Shown: positions 8,023-17,127 of the stretch, one piece after another
Layout of the letters: each line of letters opens with the position of its first letter
Numbering within the stretch: the first letter of the stretch is position 1
Assembly (NCBI RefSeq): GCF_020524585.1
Contig: NZ_JAIVLK010000004.1
Location: 248,001-312,000 of the forward strand
DNA length: 64,000 bases
Direction of reading: 5' to 3'
Source: Celeribacter naphthalenivorans
GTDB taxonomy: Bacteria; Pseudomonadota; Alphaproteobacteria; Rhodobacterales; Rhodobacteraceae
Made by a program: the position numbers and the translations under genes
The notes under the pieces: generated by a model
Databases searched by the model: none
Told to the model about the DNA's origin: nothing
What the model saw: the letters and a program-made list of their open reading frames with translations, nothing else

Positions 8023-9702
8023 ATGGCTCAGAACGTATCTATGGAGGATTTCGAAGCCCTCCTGAATGAAAGCTTCGAAATTGACACCCCGGCCGAGGGC
8101 TCGGTTGTCAAAGGCAAAGTGATCGCGATTGAAGCAGGTCAAGCCATCATCGACGTCGGCTACAAAATGGAAGGCCGCGTTGATCTGAAAGAATTCTCCA
8201 ACCCGGGCGAAGCACCCTCCGTGGCCGTTGGCGACGAAGTCGAAGTGTTCCTCGACCGCGTTGAAAACGCCCGTGGCGAAGCCGTCATCTCCCGCGACAA
8301 AGCCCGTCGCGAAGAAGCCTGGGATCGTCTCGAAAAAGCCTACGCTTCCGAAGAGCGCGTCGAAGGCGCCATCTTTGGCCGCGTCAAAGGCGGTTTCACC
8401 GTCGATCTGGGCGGCGCTGTTGCCTTCCTTCCGGGCTCCCAAGTCGACGTCCGTCCGGTGCGCGACGCTGGCCCGCTCATGGGTCTCAAGCAGCCGTTCC
8501 AAATCCTCAAGATGGACCGTCGTCGTGGCAACATCGTTGTCTCCCGTCGTGCGATCCTCGAAGAGTCCCGTGCAGAACAGCGCGCTGAAGTCATCGGCAA
8601 CCTCACCGAAGGTCAGACCGTTGACGGTGTCGTCAAGAACATCACCGAATACGGTGCCTTTGTGGACCTCGGCGGTGTCGACGGCCTGCTGCACGTCACC
8701 GACATGGCATGGCGCCGTGTGAACCACCCGTCCGAGATCCTCTCCATCGGCGAGACGATCAAGGTTCAGGTGATCAAGATCAACAAAGACACTCACCGTA
8801 TCTCCCTCGGCATGAAACAGCTGCAGGACGATCCGTGGGATTCTGTTGAAGCCAAATACCCGCTCGAATCCGTGCACACCGGCCGCGTGACCAACATCAC
8901 CGACTACGGCGCATTCGTTGAGCTGGAAGCTGGCGTTGAAGGTCTGGTTCACGTCTCCGAGATGTCCTGGACCAAGAAGAACGTCCACCCGGGCAAAATC
9001 GTCTCCACGAGCCAAGAAGTGGAAGTCATGGTGCTCGAGATCGACCCGTCCAAGCGTCGCGTGTCCCTCGGCCTCAAACAAACCATGCGCAACCCGTGGG
9101 AGCTCTTTGCCGAGACTCACCCGGAAGGCACTGTGGTCGAAGGCGAAGTCAAGAACATCACCGAATTCGGTCTGTTCGTGGGTCTGCCGGGCGACATCGA
9201 CGGCATGGTTCACCTCTCCGACCTGTCTTGGGAAGAGCGTGGCGAGGATGCCATCCAGAACTACCACAAGAACGACATGGTCAAAGCCGTCGTCACCGAA
9301 GTGGACGTGGAAAAAGAGCGTATCTCTCTCTCCATCAAAGCTCTCGACGACAGCTTCTCCGGTGCGGTTGAGGGCGTGAAGCGCGGCTCCATCGTGACCG
9401 TGACCGTGACCGCCATCGAAGACGGCGGCATCGAAGTGGAATATGAAGGTGCGAAATCCTTCATCCGCCGCTCCGACCTGTCCCGTGACCGTGCGGAACA
9501 GCGCCCCGAGCGCTTCCAGATCGGTGACCACATCGATGTGCGCGTGACCAACGTGGATCAGAAAACCCGTCGTCTGGGTCTGTCCATCAAAGCACGCGAA
9601 ATCGCGGAAGAGAAAGAAGCCGTCGAACAGTACGGTTCCTCCGACTCCGGCGCGTCCCTGGGTGATATCCTCGGCGCGGCTCTGAAGTCCGGCGACGAGT
9701 AA
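8023..9702 (+). CDS. rpsA: 30S ribosomal protein S1
   Basis: S1 binds mRNA on the small ribosomal subunit and helps initiation on structured leaders. The 559-residue protein has the six S1/OB repeats expected of proteobacterial S1, recognisable by repeated segments such as GAFVDLGGVDGLLHVTDM and GAFVELEAGVEGLVHVSEM followed by G.I..V-type strands. The C-terminus ends in a serine/glycine-rich tail. Codon use is strikingly biased to CTC, CGT, GAA and AAA compared with neighbours, as expected of a highly expressed gene. The start follows AAGGAATC. rpsA upstream of ihfB is a common proteobacterial order; here a terminator separates them. Confidence 0.98.
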   Translation: MAQNVSMEDFEALLNESFEIDTPAEGSVVKGKVIAIEAGQAIIDVGYKMEGRVDLKEFSNPGEAPSVAVGDEVEVFLDRVENARGEAVISRDKARREEAWDRLEKAYASEERVEGAIFGRVKGGFTVDLGGAVAFLPGSQVDVRPVRDAGPLMGLKQPFQILKMDRRRGNIVVSRRAILEESRAEQRAEVIGNLTEGQTVDGVVKNITEYGAFVDLGGVDGLLHVTDMAWRRVNHPSEILSIGETIKVQVIKINKDTHRISLGMKQLQDDPWDSVEAKYPLESVHTGRVTNITDYGAFVELEAGVEGLVHVSEMSWTKKNVHPGKIVSTSQEVEVMVLEIDPSKRRVSLGLKQTMRNPWELFAETHPEGTVVEGEVKNITEFGLFVGLPGDIDGMVHLSDLSWEERGEDAIQNYHKNDMVKAVVTEVDVEKERISLSIKALDDSFSGAVEGVKRGSIVTVTVTAIEDGGIEVEYEGAKSFIRRSDLSRDRAEQRPERFQIGDHIDVRVTNVDQKTRRLGLSIKAREIAEEKEAVEQYGSSDSGASLGDILGAALKSGDE

Positions 9703-9723
9703 TCTCCTCCGAGAGACTGATAG

Positions 9724-9753
9724 AAAGGCCCCGCTTTTGCGGGGCCTTTTTTA
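9724..9753 (+). terminator. Strong terminator after rpsA
   Basis: AAAGGCCCCGC pairs with GCGGGGCCTTT around a TTTT loop and is followed by a run of T (9747-9752). Confidence 0.9.
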
Positions 9754-10098
9754 TGTGATCTCTTTCGTGCGGTAAAAATCGTTTTCGTCTGAATTTTGCA
9801 GTGAAACAGAGCGGAAAAGCGGTTTGCCATCGCAAAGTGGCCCGAATCGCTTTGGCCTTTGCCGCGACGCGGCAAATCGGGTGGTGCGGGGAAAAGCCCA
9901 GATTCGCATCGGCAAGTTGGATTTTTAGGCTAAAACTCAGCACATTAGGGCAAAAAAATCTTGCTCCGTCCCCTACGAGACGCTTCCCCGGATCGTGATC
10001 CCATCCTATAGTCAGTCTATGAAAAACACATGCGGACGACGATGTTGCTGCATGAGATGAGAACGCAAAAAGCGCCTGATATGTAAGGGGGGACTTTC
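9753..10098. other. Intergenic region before ihfB, no gene seen
   Basis: About 345 bases without a credible coding frame; base composition is more AT-rich than the flanks. It must contain the ihfB promoter. A TATAGT hexamer at 10007-10012 could be a -10 box but lacks a clear -35. The ihfB Shine-Dalgarno AAGGGGGGA ends about five bases before the start. Confidence 0.4.
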
Positions 10099-10380
10099 AT
10101 GATCCGGTCCGAGCTGATCCAGAAGATCGCCGACGAGAACCCGCATCTTTATCAACGAGATGTGGAGCGTATCGTAAATACGATTTTCGAGGAAATCATC
10201 GAAGCGATGGCGCGTGGCGATCGGGTGGAGCTGCGCGGTTTTGGCGCGTTTTCCGTCAAGAAGCGCGATGCCAGAATGGGGCGCAACCCGCGCACCGGCG
10301 AGAGCGTGCCTGTTGAGGAAAAACACGTGCCGTTCTTCAAAACCGGTAAGCTGCTGCGCGACCGTTTGAACGACGAATAA
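10099..10380 (+). CDS. ihfB: Integration host factor subunit beta
   Basis: IHF beta pairs with IHF alpha and bends DNA sharply at specific sites, supporting recombination, replication and sigma54 transcription. The 93-residue protein has the DNABII-family pattern: [10 protein letters not shown] at the start, the [22 protein letters not shown] beta-arm with the intercalating proline within GRNPRTGE, and FFKTGK near the end. The Shine-Dalgarno AAGGGGGG is unusually strong. Phage and island integrases commonly depend on IHF, so this is a candidate host partner of the integrase at 33.5 kb, by inference only. It is followed 18 bases later by a LapA-domain gene. Confidence 0.96.
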   Translation: MIRSELIQKIADENPHLYQRDVERIVNTIFEEIIEAMARGDRVELRGFGAFSVKKRDARMGRNPRTGESVPVEEKHVPFFKTGKLLRDRLNDE

Positions 10381-10398
10381 GACGATAGAGGCCTCCCC

Positions 10399-10746
10399 AT
10401 GCGATACATCCGTTACGCTTTTCTCGCGGCGCTTGCCGTGGTGTTGGTGACTGTTGCCATCGCGAACCGGGGCACGGTGACCCTCAATCTTCTGCCCGCC
10501 GATTTGGCAGTGCTGAGCGGCGTGTCGATGTCGATCAGCCTGCCGCTCTTTGTGGTGATCTTTGGTGCCATCGTAGCGGGGCTTTTGATCGGCTTCGTCT
10601 GGGAATGGATGCGCGAATACAAACACCGCTCCGCCGCCTCGACGCATAAGCGCGAGAAGGAACAGTTGGCCCGCGAAGTGAGCAAGCTGAAAACCGACAA
10701 GGCGAAGAAAGAGGGCGACGAAGTCCTCGCTTTGCTGGAACGCTGA
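10399..10746 (+). CDS. LapA-domain (DUF1049) inner-membrane protein
   Basis: The 115-residue protein has two transmembrane segments, at about residues 5-22 and 43-68, followed by a basic, lysine-rich coiled-coil-like tail. This is the architecture of LapA/YciS-type proteins, which help lipopolysaccharide assembly control in enterics together with LapB. In alphaproteobacteria the partner is often absent and the role is not established. It follows ihfB by 18 bases (GAGG Shine-Dalgarno) and precedes trpF by 22 bases, so the three genes probably share a transcript. Confidence 0.78.
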   Translation: MRYIRYAFLAALAVVLVTVAIANRGTVTLNLLPADLAVLSGVSMSISLPLFVVIFGAIVAGLLIGFVWEWMREYKHRSAASTHKREKEQLAREVSKLKTDKAKKEGDEVLALLER

Positions 10747-10768
10747 CCCGCGAGCCCCGGACAGACTG

Positions 10769-11410
10769 ATGGACACACGCGTAAAAATCTGCGGGCTGAA
10801 AACGCCCGAGGCGGTCGCCGCTGCCGTGGACGCAGGGGCGCAGTACTTGGGCTTTGTCTTCTTTCCGAAATCCCCGCGTCACGTCGAGGTCGCCACCGCA
10901 CGCGATCTGGCGATGGAAGTGCCGGTGGGCGTCGCGAAAGTGGCGCTTGTGGTCAATCCGACAGATGCGGAACTCGACCGCATCACCTCAGAGGTGCCGC
11001 TCGATATGTTGCAGCTTCACGGCAAGGAAAGCCCGGAGCGGGTTGCGGACGTGCGCGCGCGCTACGGCTTGCCGGTGATGAAGGCCGTGGGCGTGGCAAC
11101 CGCCGAAGACGTGCCCGCGCTCGACGCTTATGGCATGGTCTGCGACCAGCTTTTGGTCGATGCCAAAGCCCCGAAAGGCGCGGACTTGCCGGGTGGCAAT
11201 GGTCTGGCCTTTGACTGGCGGCTGATTTCCAAACGCGCCTGGAACCGGCCCTGGATGCTGGCGGGCGGGCTGACGCCGGAGAATGTCGTCTTGGCGATCC
11301 AGATGACGGGTGCGAAGCAGGTGGATGTCTCCTCCGGCGTGGAAAGCGCGCCGGGGGTCAAGGATGCGGCGAAAATCCGTGCCTTTATCGAGGCAATCCG
11401 CGCGGCTTGA
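10769..11410 (+). CDS. trpF: Phosphoribosylanthranilate isomerase
   Basis: TrpF catalyses the Amadori rearrangement of phosphoribosylanthranilate in tryptophan synthesis. The 213-residue TIM-barrel protein begins with the signature VKICGLK (catalytic Cys8 in ICG), then [12 protein letters not shown], and ends with [10 protein letters not shown] and the phosphate-binding VDVSSGVES. It lies 100 bases before trpB, the usual trpF-trpB order of Rhodobacterales. trpA is separated and on the other strand at 23.6 kb. Confidence 0.96.
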   Translation: MDTRVKICGLKTPEAVAAAVDAGAQYLGFVFFPKSPRHVEVATARDLAMEVPVGVAKVALVVNPTDAELDRITSEVPLDMLQLHGKESPERVADVRARYGLPVMKAVGVATAEDVPALDAYGMVCDQLLVDAKAPKGADLPGGNGLAFDWRLISKRAWNRPWMLAGGLTPENVVLAIQMTGAKQVDVSSGVESAPGVKDAAKIRAFIEAIRAA

Positions 11411-11421
11411 CCGGCAATCCA

Positions 11422-11445
11422 TGAGTATTTTTGCAGCAAAGGAAA
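11422..11445 (+). repeat. Intergenic repeat copy 2 (TGAGTATTTT type)
   Basis: TGAGTATTTTTGCAGCAAAG and following bases match the element at 3208 (19 of 24 bases), with the same orientation and the same distance (about 11 bases) after a stop codon. Function unknown. Confidence 0.45.
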
Positions 11446-11510
11446 CGGGCGCGCTTTACGGTGCCGGGCCTCTGCGCTACATCCTGTGAGATCCGCAAAG
11501 GAGCATCGCG

Positions 11511-12761
11511 ATGAACGATCTTTTCAACAGCTTCATGAGTGGCCCCGACGAGAAGGGCCGCTTTGGTATCTACGGCGGGCGGTTCGTGTCGGAGACACTG
11601 ATGCCGCTGATCCTCTCCTTGGAAGAGGAATACAACAAGGCCAAGGACGATCCGGCGTTCTGGGAAGAGATGCGCGATCTCTGGAAGCATTACGTGGGCC
11701 GTCCGTCGCCGCTCTATTTTGCGGAGAAGATGACCGACGAGCTGGGTGGCGCGAAGATTTATCTCAAGCGCGAAGAGTTGAACCACACTGGCGCGCATAA
11801 GATCAACAATGTGCTGGGGCAGATTTTGCTCGCGCGTCGTATGGGCAAAACCCGGATCATCGCTGAAACCGGCGCGGGCCAGCACGGCGTAGCGACGGCG
11901 ACGGTCTGTGCCAAATTCGGTCTGGAGTGCATCGTCTACATGGGCGCCACCGACGTGGAGCGGCAAAAGCCGAATGTCTTCCGCATGCAGCTTTTGGGCG
12001 CCAAGGTTGTGCCGGTGGAGTCCGGTCGCGGCACGCTTAAGGATGCGATGAACGACGCGCTGCGCGATTGGGTGACCAATGTGCGCGACACGTTTTATTG
12101 CATCGGCACGGTGGCGGGGCCGCACCCCTATCCGGCGATGGTGCGCGATTATCAGGCCATCATCGGTCAGGAAACCCGCTGGCAGCTGGCCGAGCAAGAA
12201 GGCGAAGGTCGTCTTCCCGATACGCTCGTGGCGGCTGTGGGTGGTGGCTCGAACGCCATGGGGCTGTTCCACCCGTTCCTTGACGATGAGAGCGTGAACA
12301 TCATCGGCGTCGAGGCCGGTGGTCACGGCGTTGACGACCGGATGGAGCATTGCGCCTCTCTGACGGGCGGTCGTCCGGGCGTTTTGCACGGCAACCGCAC
12401 CTACCTGTTGCAGGACGAAGACGGGCAAATCCTCGAAGGTCATTCGATCTCTGCGGGTCTGGATTATCCGGGGATCGGGCCGGAGCACAGCTGGCTGCAT
12501 GACACCAAGCGCGCGACTTACGTGTCGATCACGGATAAGGAGGCGCTTGAGGCCTTCCAATTCTGTTGCCGCACGGAGGGTATCATCCCGGCGCTCGAAT
12601 CGAGCCATGCGGTGGCCCATGTGATGAAAATCGCGGGCGATTTGCCGAAGGATCACATCATCGTTGTGAACCTTTCGGGGCGGGGTGACAAAGACATCTT
12701 CACCGTGGCGCGCCATCTGGGCGCGGACCTCGCAGGTGAAGAAGGCCGCGACATGGAGTGA
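11511..12761 (+). CDS. trpB: Tryptophan synthase beta chain
   Basis: TrpB condenses indole with serine using pyridoxal phosphate and forms an alpha2beta2 complex that channels indole from TrpA. The 416-residue protein shows the PLP lysine Lys97 in [17 protein letters not shown] (catalytic glutamate region) and the phosphate-binding GGGSNAMG near 243-250. Length and N-terminus ([13 protein letters not shown]) match the standard TrpB1 class that works with TrpA. AAAGGAG precedes ATG 11511 at good spacing. A bidirectional terminator follows. Confidence 0.97.
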   Translation: MNDLFNSFMSGPDEKGRFGIYGGRFVSETLMPLILSLEEEYNKAKDDPAFWEEMRDLWKHYVGRPSPLYFAEKMTDELGGAKIYLKREELNHTGAHKINNVLGQILLARRMGKTRIIAETGAGQHGVATATVCAKFGLECIVYMGATDVERQKPNVFRMQLLGAKVVPVESGRGTLKDAMNDALRDWVTNVRDTFYCIGTVAGPHPYPAMVRDYQAIIGQETRWQLAEQEGEGRLPDTLVAAVGGGSNAMGLFHPFLDDESVNIIGVEAGGHGVDDRMEHCASLTGGRPGVLHGNRTYLLQDEDGQILEGHSISAGLDYPGIGPEHSWLHDTKRATYVSITDKEALEAFQFCCRTEGIIPALESSHAVAHVMKIAGDLPKDHIIVVNLSGRGDKDIFTVARHLGADLAGEEGRDME

Positions 12762-12783
12762 TCGCACTCTGAAAGTCTTTGGC

Positions 12784-12812
12784 AAAAGCCGTCCCTTGGG
12801 GCGGCTTTTTTT
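12784..12812. terminator. Bidirectional terminator between trpB and the DUF2237 gene
   Basis: AAAAGCCGTCCC (12784-12795) pairs with GGGGCGGCTTTT (12798-12809), followed by TTTATG on the plus strand and preceded by A-rich sequence, so it can serve the convergent genes on both strands. Confidence 0.85.
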
Positions 12813-13185
12813 ATGCGTCCGCAGCGTGGCGTCGCAAAATGTCCAAAGGCACGATCTCTAGCGCTCGCAAATGCGTGGCGGCCAGCGTCACCTGCGGCGC
12901 ACAGCCTTCGTCATGGGCTTGGAGGAACCGCGCGGCGCAGAGGCACCACTGATCCCCCGGTTTCAGACCGGCAAAGCCATATTCCGGGCGCGGGGTCGAC
13001 AGGTCATTGCCGACATACTTCGAATAGGCCAGAAACTCCGCCGTCATCACCGCGCAGACCGTGTGGCTGCCATGATCCTCGGCGCAGGTGTTGCAGGCGC
13101 CATCGCGGAAAAATCCAGTCACAGGATCGGTGGAGCAGGGCGCGAGCGTGCCGCCCAAGACATTGAGGGAAGGGGCCTTTTCCAT
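12811..13185 (-). CDS. DUF2237 family protein
   Basis: The 124-residue protein is a clear DUF2237 member, with NVLGGTLAPCSTDPVTGFF at the start, GSHTVCAVMT in the middle and GDQWCLCAARF followed by ALEIVPLDIL at the end. Several cysteines (in APCSTD, CNTC and WCLC) are typical of the family. Function is not established; no signal peptide. The start at 13185 is preferred because GGAG lies six bases before it; an ATG four codons upstream overlaps the stop of the preceding gene (TGATG). It is the last gene of a pth-DUF2332-DUF2237 operon. Confidence 0.82.
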   Translation of the reverse strand: MEKAPSLNVLGGTLAPCSTDPVTGFFRDGACNTCAEDHGSHTVCAVMTAEFLAYSKYVGNDLSTPRPEYGFAGLKPGDQWCLCAARFLQAHDEGCAPQVTLAATHLRALEIVPLDILRRHAADA

Positions 13186-13196
13186 TTTGATCTCCA

Positions 13197-14234
13197 TCAC
13201 AGTTGTGGCGCGATCCAGTCGATCCAGCGCCCGTGAAAATCGAACCGCCCGAGGTCGTATTCTGTACCGCCGGGCCAAAGCGTGAGCGTCAGCTTTGCAC
13301 CGGGTCCATGCCCATCGGCCTCCATGGCAAGGCGCGCGAGTGGTGCGTCTTCCGTGGCGCGCGCGCCGGCTTCCGCCAACAAGGCCTCCCCCCGATCCTG
13401 GGTGTCTTGCGGGAAATATTGCCAAGCCACCGTATGGTAAACCAGATGCAGACGCCCGTCCAAGCGTTGCGACAGTCTCGCCTCTAGCCAATCGATGGCG
13501 TCGGCTTGGTCCACGCGCGGCGGATGCTTTGCGGCCAGATCGAGCGCGGCAGAGATGCGCTTGAACCGTGCCGACTGGTCGGGCCAGATGAAGGACAAAA
13601 GCCTGAGCCGTTCCGACACCGGATCACGCGGGCTGAGGTCCACGCCTTGTCGGTCTGCGACGGTAAATCCCTGTGGCTTTGGCGCGTGGCTGCGCCAATC
13701 GGGCGTCAAGATCACGGGGCTGTCCGAGGGGCCGAAATCCCCGCCGGGCGCGCAGAGGCGAAAGCGGTCGAAATTCAGGTTCAACCCCGCACTCGCGCCC
13801 AATTCCGACAGAACCAAGGGCAGGTCAAACCGTTCGGTCAAAGCATCGGCCGCAAGGATCAGCGCTGCCGCCCGGGCCACTTCGTTGGTTTGCGGCGCAT
13901 CGTTCAGGCGTTCACTGACATAGCTCTCATGTCGGGAGATGGCGGCACAGGCGGCCTCGTGCAGCTCCGCCTCTGTCGGGCCATGCGGCGGGTAGAATGA
14001 GGCCAATTCCGGGTCTTGCCCCTCAATCACAAGCCCATGCAAAGCGCCCGCCAGACGCAGCGGGACAGAGGCGCCATGGCCGGAAATGTCGCCGGGCCAA
14101 GTGGTGATGCGCCTGGCTATGGGGCCGGCGGGCAGGCCGAGATTGGCAAACCCCTCAAGCAGCGTGGCGGTGAACGGCGAACCAAGGTTCCGGCAGGCGC
14201 GGGCCTGATCGAGGAACGCCGCGCACCACCTCAT
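13197..14234 (-). CDS. DUF2332 family protein
   Basis: This 345-residue protein belongs to the DUF2332 family. The central SELGASAGLNLNFDR segment resembles a Rossmann-type nucleotide-binding loop of SAM-dependent methyltransferases, and the C-terminus has LVYHTVAWQYF and a WPGGTEYDLG-type stretch characteristic of the family. No activity is known. Its ATG overlaps the pth stop by four bases (ATGA) and its stop overlaps the alternative DUF2237 start, so translation of the three genes is coupled. Whether it acts on tRNA or peptidyl-tRNA is only suggested by its neighbour. Confidence 0.78.
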   Translation of the reverse strand: MRWCAAFLDQARACRNLGSPFTATLLEGFANLGLPAGPIARRITTWPGDISGHGASVPLRLAGALHGLVIEGQDPELASFYPPHGPTEAELHEAACAAISRHESYVSERLNDAPQTNEVARAAALILAADALTERFDLPLVLSELGASAGLNLNFDRFRLCAPGGDFGPSDSPVILTPDWRSHAPKPQGFTVADRQGVDLSPRDPVSERLRLLSFIWPDQSARFKRISAALDLAAKHPPRVDQADAIDWLEARLSQRLDGRLHLVYHTVAWQYFPQDTQDRGEALLAEAGARATEDAPLARLAMEADGHGPGAKLTLTLWPGGTEYDLGRFDFHGRWIDWIAPQL

Positions 14235-14911
14235 TGGAATTTGTCTTTGAGCTTTTGCAGCGGCGAGCGGGTGTCCTCGGCGGGCGGTTCCGGTGTTTTT
14301 GCCGGTTGCGCCTTTTGCGGTTTGGTCCCGGTCGAGCTGCGCGGCGGTGCGGTTCTGAGCGCGACCGCATTGGAAAACTTTGCAGGCTCATCATCGGCCA
14401 GAGCGGCGGCACCATCGGAGCAGCCGCGGATCACATCGTCGAGCCAGTCTTGTTCGGCCTTGGCGAAATCCGACAACACATAGGGTGCCACACGGTCCTT
14501 ATGCCCCGGATGCCCGATGCCGAGCCGCACGCGGTCATACTCCGCACCGATATGCTGATGGATCGAACGCAGCCCGTTATGCCCCGCATGTCCGCCGCCG
14601 GATTTGACCCGCACCTTGCCAGGCGCCAGATCCAGCTCATCGTGGAACACCACCACATCGGCGGGGGTGAGTTTGTAGAACCGCATCGCCTCGCCGACGG
14701 CTTGGCCCGAGAGGTTCATGAAGGTTTCGGGCTTGAGCAAAATCACCTTGTCGCCGCCCAGACGCCCCTCGGTCATCTGGCCCTGAAACTTCGCCCGCCA
14801 CGGGCCAAATCCATGATCCTCGGCGATCCGGTCCAGAACCATAAAGCCGATATTGTGACGGTTGTGCGCGTATTTCGCGCCGGGGTTGCCGAGGCCAACG
14901 AAGAGTTTCAT
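14231..14911 (-). CDS. pth: Peptidyl-tRNA hydrolase
   Basis: Pth releases peptides from peptidyl-tRNA dropped by ribosomes. The protein has the classic N-terminus MKLFVGLGNPG, the catalytic His in NRHNIGF near residue 20, PETFMNLSG and the HDELD segment carrying the catalytic Asp. It has 226 residues, longer than the usual 190 because of a proline/serine/lysine-rich tail after residue 190 that is probably disordered. The start at 14911 (GGAG seven bases before) is preferred to the longer open frame. It sits downstream of rplY, a widespread bacterial arrangement, but a terminator lies between them. Confidence 0.96.
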   Translation of the reverse strand: MKLFVGLGNPGAKYAHNRHNIGFMVLDRIAEDHGFGPWRAKFQGQMTEGRLGGDKVILLKPETFMNLSGQAVGEAMRFYKLTPADVVVFHDELDLAPGKVRVKSGGGHAGHNGLRSIHQHIGAEYDRVRLGIGHPGHKDRVAPYVLSDFAKAEQDWLDDVIRGCSDGAAALADDEPAKFSNAVALRTAPPRSSTGTKPQKAQPAKTPEPPAEDTRSPLQKLKDKFQ

Positions 14912-14987
14912 GCGGGTCTCCTTTGGACATGACACCTAAAGCCTCTGCGCCGGATTTGCGAGTCCCCCTGACATGCGAAAGGCCACA

Positions 14988-15020
14988 ACGAAAAACGCGG
15001 GCCCCGAAGGACCCGCGTTT
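14988..15020 (-). terminator. Terminator after rplY
   Basis: On the minus strand AAACGCGGGTC (15020-15010) pairs with GGCCCGCGTTT (15003-14993), with a CTTCGG loop, followed by T residues. Confidence 0.85.
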
Positions 15021-15046
15021 CAAATCTCGCCAGAGGCTGCGGAGGA

Positions 15047-15673
15047 TTATTCCTCTGCAGCGGCCTCTGCAGCTTCGTCCTCATCGGATGCACCACCGCC
15101 GAGACCGGCCGGGGCTGCGATGTTGGCGATCACGAAGTCACGTTCGATGACCGGTTTCACGCCAGCCGGCAGGGTCACGTTGGAGATGTGGTACACATCG
15201 CCAATGTTGCCGCCGGTGATGTCGAGGGTGATTTTTTCCGGAATGTCGGAAGCGGTCACGATCAGCTCGACGTCGGTACGGACGTGGGTCACAACGCCAC
15301 CGCGTTTGATGCCCGGAGCGGCCTCTTCGCCGACGATTTCGACGGGGATGAAGAGGTTGATGCGGGAGTTGCGGTGCAGACGCATGAAGTCGACGTGAGT
15401 CGGAAGGTCTTTCACAACGTCACGCTGAACGCCGCGGCAGATCACGCGGACGTCGTCCTGGCCTTCAACTTTGAGGTTGAAGAGCGTGGACAGGAAACGG
15501 CCTTGTTTCAGGCGCTTCAGCAGCTCGTTGAATTTGATGTTGATCGGAAGCGGTTCTTTGTCATCACCGTAAACGATCCCCGGAACCAGACCGTCGCGAC
15601 GAGCCTGACGAGCGGCGCCCTTGCCTGTCCCCGTACGTTCCAAGGCAATAAGATCAGGAATCTCACCAGCCAT
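15047..15673 (-). CDS. rplY: 50S ribosomal protein L25, general stress (CTC) type
   Basis: L25 binds 5S rRNA in the central protuberance. This is the long, two-domain CTC form (208 residues): an N-terminal L25 barrel ([24 protein letters not shown]) and a C-terminal beta domain ending in an Ala/Glu-rich tail. The start at 15673 (MAGEIPDL) follows a GGAG Shine-Dalgarno; the frame is open 12 codons further upstream but without one. A leader hairpin lies about 22 bases upstream. Codon bias is strong, as expected of a ribosomal protein gene. Confidence 0.96.
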   Translation of the reverse strand: MAGEIPDLIALERTGTGKGAARQARRDGLVPGIVYGDDKEPLPINIKFNELLKRLKQGRFLSTLFNLKVEGQDDVRVICRGVQRDVVKDLPTHVDFMRLHRNSRINLFIPVEIVGEEAAPGIKRGGVVTHVRTDVELIVTASDIPEKITLDITGGNIGDVYHISNVTLPAGVKPVIERDFVIANIAAPAGLGGGASDEDEAAEAAAEE

Positions 15674-15694
15674 TTTGAATTCTCCATAAATAGG

Positions 15695-15723
15695 GCGGGA
15701 CTCCTCCAAGGCTGTAGTCCCGC
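15695..15723 (-). promoter_or_regulatory. Leader stem-loop upstream of rplY
   Basis: On the minus strand GCGGGACT (15723-15716) pairs with AGTCCCGC (15702-15695) over 13 bases, a short distance before the rplY Shine-Dalgarno sequence. It may be a translational control element or an mRNA 5' stabiliser; no known family recognised. Confidence 0.35.
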
Positions 15724-15881
15724 GTGAAGTCGTGGCCTTACACGGGAATCGGTGAAATGGGAAGGCTTTTGTTGCCAGGGCCGCATGGTTTCCCGCAAAG
15801 GGGCCTCTTGGGGGGCTTTGCCTTGGTGGCGTGAAAAATCTGTTGTGTCCAGCGGACCATCCCTCTTACCTGTAAAACAAT

Positions 15882-15901
15882 TTCTCAAAGCGCTTTGAGA
15901 A
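15882..15901. promoter_or_regulatory. 20-bp perfect palindrome, LacI-operator-like
   Basis: TTCTCAAAGCGCTTTGAGAA is a perfect palindrome, 43 bases before the MFS transporter gene in the divergent rplY/MFS interval. The central AAAGCGCTTT with a CG step at the dyad resembles LacI-family operators. No LacI-type gene is in the window. Confidence 0.5.
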
Positions 15902-15944
15902 TCCCATAAAGACTTCCATCGGGCCAAATGCAGAGGATCAAACC

Positions 15945-17096
15945 ATGTCACAATCTCTCCTTAAGGCCATCACCGTTTCCCGTACGCCTTTGGCGGCTCT
16001 GGGGGCGACTGGGTTTCTGTGGGGCACATTCGCGGCCATGGTGCCCGTGGTCAAAATGCGCGCCGAGGCCTCGGATGCCGTCTTCGGGCTGGCGCTTTTG
16101 GGCTCGGCGGCAGGCGGTATGTTGGCCATGTATCTTGCTCCGGCGCTCAACAAAAAACTCGGGCGGCTGGCCTTGCCGGTCCTTGGCCTGTGCTCGCTCA
16201 TCGCGTTGCAATTGCCGGTTTTGGTGACCAGCCCCTTGAGCCTGTTTCCCGTCATGCTGGTTTTGGGCATGGTTGTAGCGAGTTTCGACGTGAACGCCAA
16301 TTTGCGGATTTCCAGCCTTGAGGAGCAGCACGGCCTTCATCTCATGAACCTCAATCACGCGATGTTTTCCCTCTGCTTCGGGATGGCCTCTCTGGCGGTC
16401 GGGGCGATGCGCGCGCGCGGGATGGCGCTGGAACAGGTGCTGCCGCTGATGAGCGTGGTGATTTTTGCGGCGGGGATTTTGACGATCGAACGTCGGGGCT
16501 TTGTCGCGGAAGACGAGGATCAGAGCCCGACGCCCGATAGGCTGCCTTGGCGGGCGATCCTGTTGATCGCTCTGATGATGTTTGTCGCCTTCGTGAGTGA
16601 AAACACGGTGGAGACTTGGTCGGCGCTGTTTCTGGAACGCGAATTGGGCGGCGCGCCGGGGCAGGGGGGATTCGGGCCTGCGATGCTGGGGTTTACCATG
16701 GCCGCGTTTCGACTGGCCGGGCAGTTGACGACGGAGCGTTTGGGCGAGCGCCGCGTGATCTTTTGGTCGGGCCTCATCGGCATGTGCGGCGCGGTGGCCT
16801 TGTCTCAGGCGCCGACACAGGGCATGGCTTTGCTGGGGATCGCGCTCATGGCCACCGGGCTGGCGGTGATCGTGCCGACGGCGACCTCGCTTTTGGGCAA
16901 GCTCAGCCATCGCAGGCAACGCGACATGGCCATTTCCCGCGCTTGGATGATCGGTTTTGTCGGCTTTTTCGTCGGGCCGACCTCGATTGGCTATCTCTCC
17001 GAACATTTCGGATTGCGTGTGGCCTTTCTGGTAGTGGCAGGGCTCATCGGGTTGATCCTCCCGGCGATTCTGAGCCTGCCCACGCGAAAAGACTGA
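15945..17096 (+). CDS. MFS transporter
   Basis: The 383-residue protein has about 12 hydrophobic segments arranged as two six-helix halves around an acidic central loop (residues 186-200), which is the major facilitator layout. It is most like the YbjJ-type proteins of unknown substrate. No MFS drug-efflux motif is strong enough to call a substrate. The ATG at 15945 follows GAGGATC. The palindrome at 15882 is well placed to control it as an operator. The gene is convergent with lldD, and a GC hairpin at 17095 separates them. Confidence 0.82.
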   Translation: MSQSLLKAITVSRTPLAALGATGFLWGTFAAMVPVVKMRAEASDAVFGLALLGSAAGGMLAMYLAPALNKKLGRLALPVLGLCSLIALQLPVLVTSPLSLFPVMLVLGMVVASFDVNANLRISSLEEQHGLHLMNLNHAMFSLCFGMASLAVGAMRARGMALEQVLPLMSVVIFAAGILTIERRGFVAEDEDQSPTPDRLPWRAILLIALMMFVAFVSENTVETWSALFLERELGGAPGQGGFGPAMLGFTMAAFRLAGQLTTERLGERRVIFWSGLIGMCGAVALSQAPTQGMALLGIALMATGLAVIVPTATSLLGKLSHRRQRDMAISRAWMIGFVGFFVGPTSIGYLSEHFGLRVAFLVVAGLIGLILPAILSLPTRKD

Positions 17097-17116
17097 GGCG
17101 GCACAGAGGCCGCCTC
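17095..17116. terminator. Convergent GC-rich hairpin between MFS and lldD
   Basis: GAGGCGGC (17095-17102) pairs with GCCGCCTC (17109-17116), loop ACAGAG. It overlaps the MFS stop region and lies 12 bases from the lldD stop; no long T run. Confidence 0.5.
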
Positions 17117-17127
17117 GTCATTTGGCG

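Noticed and set aside
7960-9531. 523-codon minus-strand open frame opposite rpsA
   Set aside because: It results from the biased codons of rpsA; the repetitive Phe/Asp/His product mirrors the S1 repeats.
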